From contig CM022372.1 of NCBI GenBank assembly GCA_011800155.1, positions 434,001 to 498,000 on the forward strand: a stretch of DNA of 64,000 nucleotides, in the 5' to 3' direction. The notes under the pieces were generated by a model. The model saw nothing but the letters and a program-made list of their open reading frames with translations, ran no database searches and was not told the DNA's origin. Both the position numbers and the translations under genes were made by a program. The stretch is from Flammulina velutipes. Its lineage: Eukaryota; Basidiomycota; Agaricomycetes; Agaricales; Physalacriaceae. Of the stretch, positions 55,601 to 64,000 are shown one piece after another (position 1 is the first letter of the stretch; the number at the start of each line of letters is the position of its first letter).

Positions 55601-58021
55601 AGGCCATTGGTACGAGCCACAAGCTGCTCAAGCTGTGGTGAACCTACTATACTAGACAGTTCCTTTGAAAAGAACTTCCGCACATCGGCATGCGCATCCA
55701 CCTCTGTGATATTCACAAGGTCATATACAGCACTATCCAAAAACTGTCTTGTCATATTGACAATATCAGGCTGGGGACGGCTGGTCACAAGAACCTTCAA
55801 TCCACGTGAATCACCTTGCATGCTCCCCATTACACTGATGAGACCTTGAAGAAACTCTTGCCCACCATCATCCTCAATCTCATCAAGTGCATCAACAACA
55901 ACAAGAACAGGAGGAAGCTCCCGGGCCTGCCGATCCATGGCAGAGTGCTGCCATGGAGCAATCAAGAGCTCCTTGATATGCTTCCCCGAGACGAAGATCA
56001 CATCCTCGTCTACATCACGGAGAGCGGATGCAAATGACCGTGAATGACGAGCTAACTGGTAGACCAATGTGGGGGTGATGCTTTTGAATTGACGGAGCGA
56101 TTCAGTTTGACGAGAACAGAAAAACGAGGCACCCAAAGAAGTACCAAGGCTTGCTGGTTCTTTGTCATCGTGTAAATTGTCGAAGTGTTGGCAGATCGAG
56201 AAGGCGATCGTGGATTTGCCTGTGCCCGCCATCCCGCAGAGCCAAAAGATTGACGGACTATGCGGGTCGTTGGCCCATTTGATGATGCGTTCAATGACCT
56301 CCACCCGTGTCCCTTCTGTACACGCTCTGCGTGAAGGCACTCCCTTCACTGTGTCCGTCTTGTAGATGGCTTCAGGTACCTTCCGCCATTCTCGTAGCTT
56401 GTTCTCCTGAGAAATCTATGAGTCCTTCTAGCAATCTAAGGGTGAGACAAGTATGTACCACTAGGACGTCAATGACTGCCTTCGTGTCTCTTTCAATAGC
56501 CAGGCAGACAGAAAGCTGATAATCAGGTTCAGTCATGATCCAAGTGTTGCAATAACGCACTCACTTGAAAATCAGTTGTACCATGATCAATATCGTCGAT
56601 GATCGCTTTGGCCGCATCCCGCAGGTCGCCAGTTTCAAGGACCTTTTCCCATGTGGCAATGTCCTGTATTTTCTTTGCAGAGATGGCTTTGCGAATGAGA
56701 AGTCTAGCAGAAGGGTAGTTAGCTCCACGAACAGAACGAGAATGAGAGCGCCTTACTGAGCGAACGTGTCAATCCTTTTCCACGATTCCGGATTTTTCGT
56801 GTCCATGAGTGCATTCTCGATGACCTCGAGGCGGCTTGTCAAGGTGTCGAGGATCTTTTCTGAATCTTCATTCACACCCTTGACACCCTGTGTGATACGC
56901 AACATGTCAGTAAAAGGTTGACACCAAAACCTAGTGATCGTATATACCTCAACGACATCCGCAATGGCAGTGAATACCGCAATGGGCGTCTCAAGGGGTG
57001 TACCCTTTACAAAGGGCTCGATCCTTTGTACAAGCAGTTTGAAGCCTAAGCAGATGCGCGTCAAGTTTTGATGGGCGCGAGATTTGGTTTGTGTCTTGGC
57101 CTCTTCGATAGTAGGCTTTGCTTGACTAGGAGTATCCGCCAACATCGACGCAGAAGCTTCTGTGGGGTTAATAATCAGCACGATCGGATCAGAGTACTGT
57201 ACTATAACGACGCGCCTTGAGTGGACGTTGGTACCCCGAGATTGGCAGGCTTGGGTGGTACCGGCGGCGGTGGATGATCGTCATCTATCGCACTTTCCAG
57301 TTAGCAAACAAAGAAAGATCACAGAACAATACAGGTGCCCACCTGGGTTATCATGCCCCACAGCTATCTTGCCCGACGAACTTGGACGGTCGGGTTGCGA
57401 GGCTGATCCTTGATACACCGCAGGGGCAGAAGATGCACTACCACCTACCACTCACGTCAGTTCGAGCGATGTAATCGATAGCGATGAAGCGTACCCAACG
57501 ATGCTTGCGGAATATTGGATCCTGTATCTGCTTCTGTAGCCAATAATCAGCACGATCAAATCAGATTATAGTACTATAACGACGCGCTTTGAGTAGATGT
57601 AGGTACCCCGAGGTTGGCAGGCTTGGATGGTACCGGCGGTGGATGATCGTCATCTATCGCACTTGCCAGTTAGTAAACAACGAATAATCATAGAGCAATA
57701 CAGATGCCCACCTGGGTTATCATGCCCCACAGCTATCTGGCCTGACGAACTTGGAAGGCCGAGTTGCAAGGCTGATCCTTGATACACACTTGGCGCTGGA
57801 GCCAACGATGAAGCAATGCTGCCACCTACGACTCATGTCAGCGCGAGCGATTGTCATCGATAACGATGAAGCGTACCCAACGCTGCTTGCGAACTTTGAT
57901 TGGATCCTGTATCCGCTTCCGGAAAATTCGAGTGAGGAGACGAGGATCGCCCGCGATGAAAGAGCTTCTTCAAGCCATGTAGGAGATTTTTCCTCTTCTT
58001 TCCTGCCTGCGGGGTTGCCAT
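52693..58021 (-). CDS. NLR-type STAND protein: NACHT ATPase plus 13 WD40 repeats
   Basis: Minus strand; starts at 58021 with a basic segment (KKRKNLLHGLKKLFHRGRSS). Pro/Ser-rich exons follow, then a helical domain (RICLGFKLLVQRIEPFVKG, LTSRLEVIENALMDTKNPES) in the position of a fungal N-terminal signalling domain. The NACHT exon has the P-loop CGMAGTGKSTIA, Walker B VLVVVDALDEI and sensor VTSRPQPDI. The last exon (about 54766-52693) carries a linker and 13 WD40 repeats of 42 residues, each close to SVAFSPDGASIVSGSWD and TVRVWDVSTGQEKL.LRGHD. Such proteins act in non-self recognition and programmed cell death; the WD40 part is the presumed sensor. The 5' exon junctions are unresolved because that block is duplicated. 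Confidence 0.88.
52915..54515 (-). repeat. WD40-coding minisatellite, 126-bp unit
   Basis: Twelve full units plus one divergent terminal unit. The units are nearly identical at DNA level, with differences concentrated at a few codons: the residue after DG, the residue after VSGS, the two after D, and the two residues after GHD. This is the pattern of recombining, high-identity WD40 arrays in fungal NLRs. Confidence 0.9.
57167..57910. repeat. Tandem duplication of NLR 5' exons, unit about 374 bp
   Basis: 57167-57540 and 57541-57910 are two copies of one block. Shared sequence includes AATAATCAGCACGATC, GTACTATAACGACGCG, TGGATGATCGTCATCTATCG, CCCACCTGGGTTATCATGCC and GATGAAGCGTACCCAACG. Each copy contains, on the minus strand, the small exons encoding EADTGSN.., ..VYQGSA..., AVGHDNP and DDDHPPP.VP.KPANLGVPTS. 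Confidence 0.8.
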
Positions 58022-58318
58022 GAGCGGCGAGCTATGGTGACGGTGGGAGGAGAGTGTGTGGTGGCCTCGTGCTGTTACCCATCCTCGTGAGAAAGTTCCC
58101 ACCGTCAGAAACCAAACGCCGCATAATATTCTCAGGATTTTGACGCCTAATCCTTCCCGTCATGTTCAAAGCCAAGGTAACCCTATGCGAGTGTAATAAT
58201 GCATGCTGTAATGTACAATTGAGCAACGAGACAATGATGGATAAACAACGTGATGAAAGAAAGAAATCCACAGAAAAATCGAGAAGAAACTTGAAAGAAA
58301 AGGAAAGGCTTAACACAT

Positions 58319-60981
58319 TCATCCATCCATACCACGCTCCTCCTCCTCCTCTTCCTCCTCCGTCCCATCAACACTCGCATCCGTATCCAACCACTCCACA
58401 TCCCCACTCCCACTCCCCTCCCCATCATCAGAACCCACGCCCCCTCCCCGACTCAACCACGGATCCCGATGTACCACATACTCCCCACCCACCTTCACCT
58501 TCCCATTAACAGGAACAGGAGACACGAACGGATCCCCCCCTTCCCCTTCTCCGTCCTCCCTCTTCACACCCCTCCGCCGCACCTCATGCAGATGCGCCGT
58601 CCTCGCCCACCGCCGCGCGCTCTTCGGCACCCCACTCATCACCAGGTGGTTGGAGTTGGACCGCATGAGCTGCGCGGGACGCGTTGGCGTCGAGGGACGG
58701 ATGGACTTCGAGTTTATAGGCGTGCGCAGTGGATTGGGGGTATGCGACCTTGAGCGGTCGCGAGATGGTTTGATGCTATTCACAACCCGCGGTTCGGTGA
58801 ATGGAAAGAGGAGAGGAGCAGATATCATCGGCTTCGGCTCGGGTTTTGGGGAGGTGTACCGCGAGACGCTATCTATCGCAGACGCGGATGGGAAATGGAC
58901 TTTGTTCACTGGAAGCCCATTCGTTGAGTATGAGTTTGAGAACGAAAGAAAGGATAGACGCTTACCATCGTTCGCTGGGCGAGGCGACCTCTTGAACGGA
59001 TCGTTCACTCGAAAGTCTATAGGTTTGGGGGATCGCTTGATATCGGGGGTGCGGTCACGACTCCGAGCAAACCAATCCCCACTAAAGCTCAAATGCCTCC
59101 TCCCCCACTCCCGCATACCCTTCCTAAACATCAACGGAGCATGATCAGCCGAGTCATTCCGCGACCCCCTCGTAAGGCCCATAAACACCAACACAGCAAG
59201 CAGCAGACACAGCTGAGCTATCCCCAGGCGTTTCTCTAGTATTACCTATGAGAAAAAGAAAAGTCTCAGAACGGATGCCCAAAATCATGGAGAGGAAGCT
59301 TCCTACCTCATCTGAGAGATGGCTGACCCTATGCGAGAGCTCCATATACTCCAGCTCTATCCGTCTACGCTGCTTCTCCCACTCTCTAAGCTTCTTCTGA
59401 TACGTCTGCGCCTGCGCTTTGCCAATGCCTTCTAATCGACCGATATCCTCTCCGAGCCTTCGAATCAGCTCTCGCGAGCCGGTTGTCTGCTCCTCCACGT
59501 AGCGTACGTACAGCGTGTGGTTTCCTTCTAACGCCGTCAACCTATTCATGATCGTGCGGTATATGGACTCGCCACCCGTACTTGGCGGCACAGGAGGAGG
59601 CGCAGGAATGGTTATCGATATCGAGGGAGATAGCAACGTGGTAGCTCTGGTGGGAGTTGGATTTGAGGAGATGGTGTCATGCGATGTAACATCTGGGGGG
59701 TGAGAGGAGGATGACGGGCTAGCTGGGACCGTGGATTGTTTACGCTGACTCGGAGAAGATGAAGGCTTTGAGGAGGCGCGAACACCGGAAGAGATATCAT
59801 CGCTATAGATATCGGTCGGGTGTCTGTTGGCTTGATCATGGTCGTCGTTATGATCTGACAGAGGAACATTATCAGTCTTTGATGTCGACGTGGTAGACGT
59901 GGAGGCGTCAGGCAGTGCAGATTCGTAGGTCGAAGGTCCGTATACTGGAGACGCGAAGGGCGATTCGGGTGAGGGTGGGTCTTTAGAATCCTGCGAGGTG
60001 GGTATATCGCTCTCCACTACGGGTATATGAACCTGTTCTGGTTCTTCGACAAGCTGAGCTATTTGAGACTCTTCTTCGCGATATTCCGCTTCCCAGGTAT
60101 CCCATTTCCATTGCTCGAGATGTGTGAGGCCGTAAACACGGAGAAGGGAGATGGGGCAGTAGTATTCGTTCCCGTAGTGGGAGTGGAACTGAATGCGGAT
60201 GTAGCGGTAGAAATCCCGGATAGAGCTTTTGGGATGGAAGAAAAAGGACTGGGAGGTGGATGAGGATGAGGAACTCGTGCGCGCCAAAGGAAGATAGTCA
60301 TACCTGGACACCACGGACGTTATCGGCTGTGTATGTTCCAACGACAGTCCAATGCTTTTCGCTGGTTGCATGGGTCTTGGCCACGCTGACCGTAAATTCC
60401 TTGAACACGCCGCTGAAGAATTCGAAATTGGCGAGCTGCACGGTGTCGATGCGGATATCGTCGCACAGCTCGACGACGACGAACTTTTCCTCGGGCGAGT
60501 TACATGGACTGAGCATGTATCGGTCCTTTTTTGAAGATAAGATGGAGGAAGGGGACTTGGCAGAGCGATGAGAGAGGTGGACGCGCGCGGAGCAGTCGAG
60601 GCCTGCGTAGTTGAAGCGGTCGATGAGAGGGACTTTGAAATGCGGGGAGAGCTGTTCGAGTTGCGACTCCGAGGACTCTTGTACGGCCGTCCCAGGTACA
60701 GGATCTGAAGGTGGACTGGCTTCGACACGGTGAGCCGTCGTTGGGGCTGTCGACCGGTTCAAACTGTGTATCGATGCCTGCTTTTCCTTCCATTGCTCGA
60801 AGGAGAGGAGGACGTCGTCTTCGTGCGATTCGGTGTCCTCTGGCGGTATGAGGCAACAGACGGGTTCGTCTGCTGCACGGACCACGCGGGTGCTTATGGC
60901 TCGGAAGAGATCATTAGGAGACGTCTTGGCGGCCAGAGATGTCGTGAATAAGGATAGTAAGATGAGTGAGTTGGCGCGCAT
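58319..60981 (-). CDS. SLP1: SUN-domain protein of the Slp1/SUCO family
   Basis: Three exons on the minus strand, 60981-60304, 60248-59307 and 59245-58319, 848 aa. Signal peptide (RANSLILLSLFTTSLA), an LLSFEQWKEKQ motif, then the SUN domain: RFNYAGLDCSARVHL, SSILSSKKDRYMLSPC, KFVVVELCDDIRIDTVQLAN, FEFFSGVFKEFTVSVAKT, WTVVGTYTADNVRGVQ and, in exon 2, FYRYIRIQFHSHYGNEYYCP. A Ser/Thr-rich stretch, a coiled coil (about residues 440-540) and one membrane segment (LGIAQLCLLLAVLVFMGL) precede a cytosolic tail rich in Ser/Arg and ending acidic. Yeast Slp1 works with Emp65 to protect folding ER proteins; ER membrane location is inferred. Confidence 0.9.
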
Positions 60982-61679
60982 TGAAATAAATAGCCCCCCA
61001 AGTCAAGTCGTGTCGACACGTAAACTTGGGTGACGGTTTAGTTGTTGGTTCGTCCGGGGAGGTAGAGGAGCACACCTTGAGACTCTAGAGTGCCCGAATT
61101 ATACCCCCAGGTAGTAAAAAGTCAGAATTCCATAGAAACCAATGGTGTAATGAAAGCCAGAGAGGGTCGATTCAAGGCCGATGGCACTATCAATGAGTGT
61201 TGACCAGATCGGGAAATGCTTTACCACGCGTCGTAGACACTGGATGCGCTGATACCGACGAAACAGTGGACTTTATTTATCTGGGTTGATATATGGCAAT
61301 GGGTATCCTTGGGAGTGGTCTGAACGACTCGAACCGGGCCTTCAAGTACTTATTTCCTAATAGCCCCGTACAAACGGAATTATTGTGCATATATGATTTG
61401 CATAACTAGCGAGCGCCACAACTGCAGCGGCCGTACGGTATGGTCCGATGCTAGAACAGCTGTTAGCGACACCACCCGCCGTGGTGAAGCCTGATATCAA
61501 TGTACTCTTACCTAATCAGTCTCTCTTCACTTTCTACACTCATCAGGACGCGCCGTGCTCTACTCTCGCAAGTCTCCCCACGAATCAACAGCCCTTTCGC
61601 TGAACCTCTCGACAGCTCTCACTCCTTCAAAAACCCATGCCGAATAGGATGGGCCTCGGTCTGCGTCGTCGTATGGGCA
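60982..61679. other. Intergenic, nothing assigned
   Basis: Promoter side of the SLP1 gene and 5' flank of the RBM25-like pseudogene. No supported exon. Confidence 0.4.
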
Positions 61680-63250
61680 AGGTCCCTCAATGTCTGCGCA
61701 GAACCAACAAATGCATTTCGCGCCCCCTCAAGCCCAAAAGTTCACCACGCTCTTCATTGGATCGATTTCAGGCGGTATTCAAGACAGTTTTCTGAACCAG
61801 CTTTTGATTGTGCGTATCTATACCCGCCTCATTCTTGTGACTGACAACGACTAGGCATGCGGACCCACACGATCCTTCAAATGTTTAATCACATCCGCGA
61901 ACAAGCCTCAAGGATTCGGTTTCGCAGAATTTAAGAACCAGACGGCGCGTGTCGAGCTCCCTGCTCTAGAAGATGGTTGTGTCAACAAAAACCTACTCGT
62001 GCGTCTACCCATTCTTGTACGCGCCTACGTCGACGTTACATTTTCCAGGTCAAAGCAGACAAAAATACGCGCTCCTTTCTGGACGCATATCAATCGCAGT
62101 GCATGCTCACCGACGTACGTATCCAAAGCCTCAGCAGCAACAGGCGTTTGGGCAAGGCCCGCAAGGTTACCACAAACCACCGGGGTTCGTAAAATCCGGG
62201 GGCGAGGAGCGCAAGACATCTGCCAAGTAATCAAGGACGGATGAGGAGAGTGCGCAGGAACGGCAGGAGTCGAGGAAGCGTGATGAGGAGGTTTCATTTC
62301 GAGATATATGTGCTGTCACTTTTCTTCGGTCGTTGCTAACGGAGGACAATGACAGAGGGAACGCCGATACGAGCCTAGGGAGCGGACGCGCTGGAACGTG
62401 CGATGTACCGTGCTCAGGCTAATAAAGAGGCGGAAGATAGAGAAGCGCACGCGACTTGTTGTTTGGGACGACGACGAGAGCGATGAACTTTTCTACATCA
62501 ACCGCGTGCGGAGGCTAGAGGTGGAAGAAGCTGCCGATGCCAAGTCGAGGAGCAGGAGGCAGAGAACCTGAGGTGCGAGTCGGAGGACTTCTTAGCGCGG
62601 CAGATGGATGATATGCAGGCGTTGGCTGAGGAGCAAGGGAAGGCTGGGATGATGGGGCGCCGCTCAAGCTTAATGTGGCCTTGCCCATCCTAAGCAGAAG
62701 GAGAAGAAGGAGCGATCGATGGTGTTTGGGCAGGATGACGAGGAAGATGAGGTTAAGAAGAAGAAGGCACGACTGGTGAAGCTTGATTTCAGTGTGGCGG
62801 AGAGTGAGGAGGAGAGGCTGGAGAAGATCCAGAGTCTGGTTCCTCAGGACAAGGAGACCCTTTTCAAGTCGAAGGTTCGGTGGGATGGGTTGTCTGATGT
62901 GCGTTTTTTATCCCGCTTTTGGGTTAGTGGGTGTCGCTGACCGTTTTATAGATAGGAAGCTAGAACCGCTGGTGAAGCGTCTTATGTTCAAGTATCTCGG
63001 TGAGGTTGAAGAGGAAGATCTAATTATGTTCGTTTTTGGAGCACCTAAAGGACCATAAAGGCCCGCAATAGCCTTTTGAGGGGCTTGAGCCGGTATGTTG
63101 CGTACTACTCGGCGTGGTCTGGATATTGATTTCGGACAGGTACTCGAGGAGGAAGCCATTGAGCTAGTGACTAGTGTGTGGCGACAGGTCATTTGCGAGA
63201 GTATGGCGTGTGGGGAGGGTCTTCATAGTGAGAAGATCTACGTTGATTGA
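61680..63250 (+). pseudogene. RBM25-like splicing factor (RRM + PWI), decayed copy
   Basis: RRM fragments read in order: MSAQNQQMHFAPPQAQKFTT, LFIGSISGGIQDSFLNQLL, ACGPTRSFKCLITSANKPQG, FGFAEF and VELPALEDG, then VKADKNTRSFLDAYQSQ. After a broken Arg/Glu-rich linker the PWI domain appears: SLVPQDKETLFKSKVRWDGL, DRKLEPLVKRLMFKYLGE and EEEDLIMFV. At about 63035 one extra T shifts the frame; the next frame continues LEHLKDHKGPQ and then meets a stop. The linker also contains frame breaks. RBM25 acts in alternative splice-site choice with U1 snRNP; this copy cannot make the full protein, so a working gene probably exists elsewhere. Confidence 0.8.
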
Positions 63251-63606
63251 TGGATTGAGGCCAGGTGCGTCGTTCATATATAGGAACCTGGACCTAGAGA
63301 TGAAGTTTGGGGAGGGGAGGACGCGCCCGGGGCCGTGGGTAATGTTGCTGTGAGTTCATTATTTGAATGCGCGCTTGCGAGACATAATGATATTCCTATT
63401 TTTTTGCTCTCTGAGTCTGTCTCTGTGTGTCTTTATGTTCGCCGGTGGATGCTTGGACCGATCAGACATCTCCGCGTGGTGATGGGGTAAAGGAACGGAC
63501 ATGTGATGGGGGCGGTCAGCTGGGCGCACGGCGTTACGTAGGGATCGGTGGGAGTGGACGGATATAAAGCGTGAATTCTGCGTGAGGGGTTGCCTCCATT
63601 CCCATC
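63251..63606. other. Intergenic, likely trehalase promoter
   Basis: No exon seen; contains CT/GT-rich simple sequence around 63400-63440. Confidence 0.35.
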
Positions 63607-64000
63607 ATGCTTGTCCCGGTATTGCTCTTGGGTGTCGCTGGAAGCGTTTATGGCCAAAGTTCTAGTGCGACAGTGTCGACTGCCGTAGCGAACCCCTCTG
63701 CATCTGCTGGAGCGAGTCTGCCCTCACAAGCGCCTCTTCCTCCAAAGCAGGATTGGTGCCCCTCTGAGATCTTCTGCGCTGGGGAGGTAGGCGTTCCCGT
63801 CTTTCCTTTCGTCTGACTTCCTTTTTAATCACATGATAGCTCCTCCAAACAGTCAACCTCGCCGCGCTCTTCCCGGACGACAAGACATTCATCGACAAAC
63901 CCACGACTAAAAACGCATCTTCGGTCCTCGCCGACTTTGCTTCGCTTTCCTTGGCTCCCACAGTCGGGGATGTGGAGGAGTTTGTCAATAGCGACTTTGG
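63607..64000 (+). CDS. GH37 trehalase, secreted, 5' part only
   Basis: Runs off the window. Exon 1 is 63607-63786 and exon 2 starts at 63840. Signal peptide (LVPVLLLGVAGSVYG), a Ser/Ala/Pro-rich spacer, then WCPSEIFCAGE joined to LLQTVNLAALFPDDKTFIDK and LADFASLSLAPTVGDVEEFV. The CxG-E-LL..V..A.LFPD.KTF.D block is the start of GH37 trehalases, which split trehalose into two glucose units outside the cell or in the vacuole. The catalytic part lies beyond the window. Confidence 0.85.

Overview
The window is nuclear DNA of a filamentous basidiomycete, most likely an Agaricomycete. Genes are split by many 45-60 nt introns, and the gene content is typical of that group: a KDZ transposase with a CxC2-type cysteine cluster, a NACHT/WD40 NLR, a glyoxal oxidase, an Msb2-type mucin and a DIRS-type retroelement fragment. 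Coordinates of spliced genes come from hand-built exon models in which all splice phases agree; where a start or exon is unresolved I say so.

Left part (0-7.1 kb): five very small one-pass membrane proteins (three on +, two on -) share one architecture, with a short phase-1 intron inside the membrane segment. They look like tandem duplicates, with decayed relatives further right. Then comes the 5' half of a decayed epsin (Ent3-like ENTH) gene.

Main discovery (7.1-22.9 kb): the epsin relic is split inside one of its introns by a 15.8-kb DNA transposon. The element has diverged inverted terminal repeats of about 0.4-0.46 kb and a perfect 9-bp target duplication. Removing the element and one duplicate copy leaves a 47-nt intron between the two ENTH coding halves. 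The element carries an open 12-exon KDZ transposase (1320 aa) and six further genes: an Spt5-like KOW protein, a nuclear-looking protein with SUMO-interaction-like motifs, and four proteins I do not recognise. A perfect 18-bp-arm palindrome lies in the divergent promoter region.

Middle (24-46.5 kb): mostly ordinary genes: glyoxal oxidase, a 14-exon metacaspase, an Msb2-like signalling mucin, ribosomal protein uL23 (Rpl25), a one-pass Ser/Thr-rich surface protein, an unrecognised gene plus the first exon of a second copy lying next to a DIRS-type reverse transcriptase fragment, another unrecognised gene, Hsp10, cystathionine gamma-lyase and the retromer subunit Vps29.

Right part (46.4-64 kb): a cluster of intron-containing tRNA-Gly(UCC)-like sequences, several without a D arm, mixed with a duplicated Vps29 3' end. 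Next are an aminoglycoside-phosphotransferase-like kinase gene and about 4 kb of its decayed copies, an NLR with NACHT and 13 nearly identical WD40 repeats and a duplicated 5' exon block, a SUN-domain Slp1/SUCO-type protein, a decayed RBM25-like (RRM+PWI) pseudogene, and the 5' end of a GH37 trehalase running off the window.
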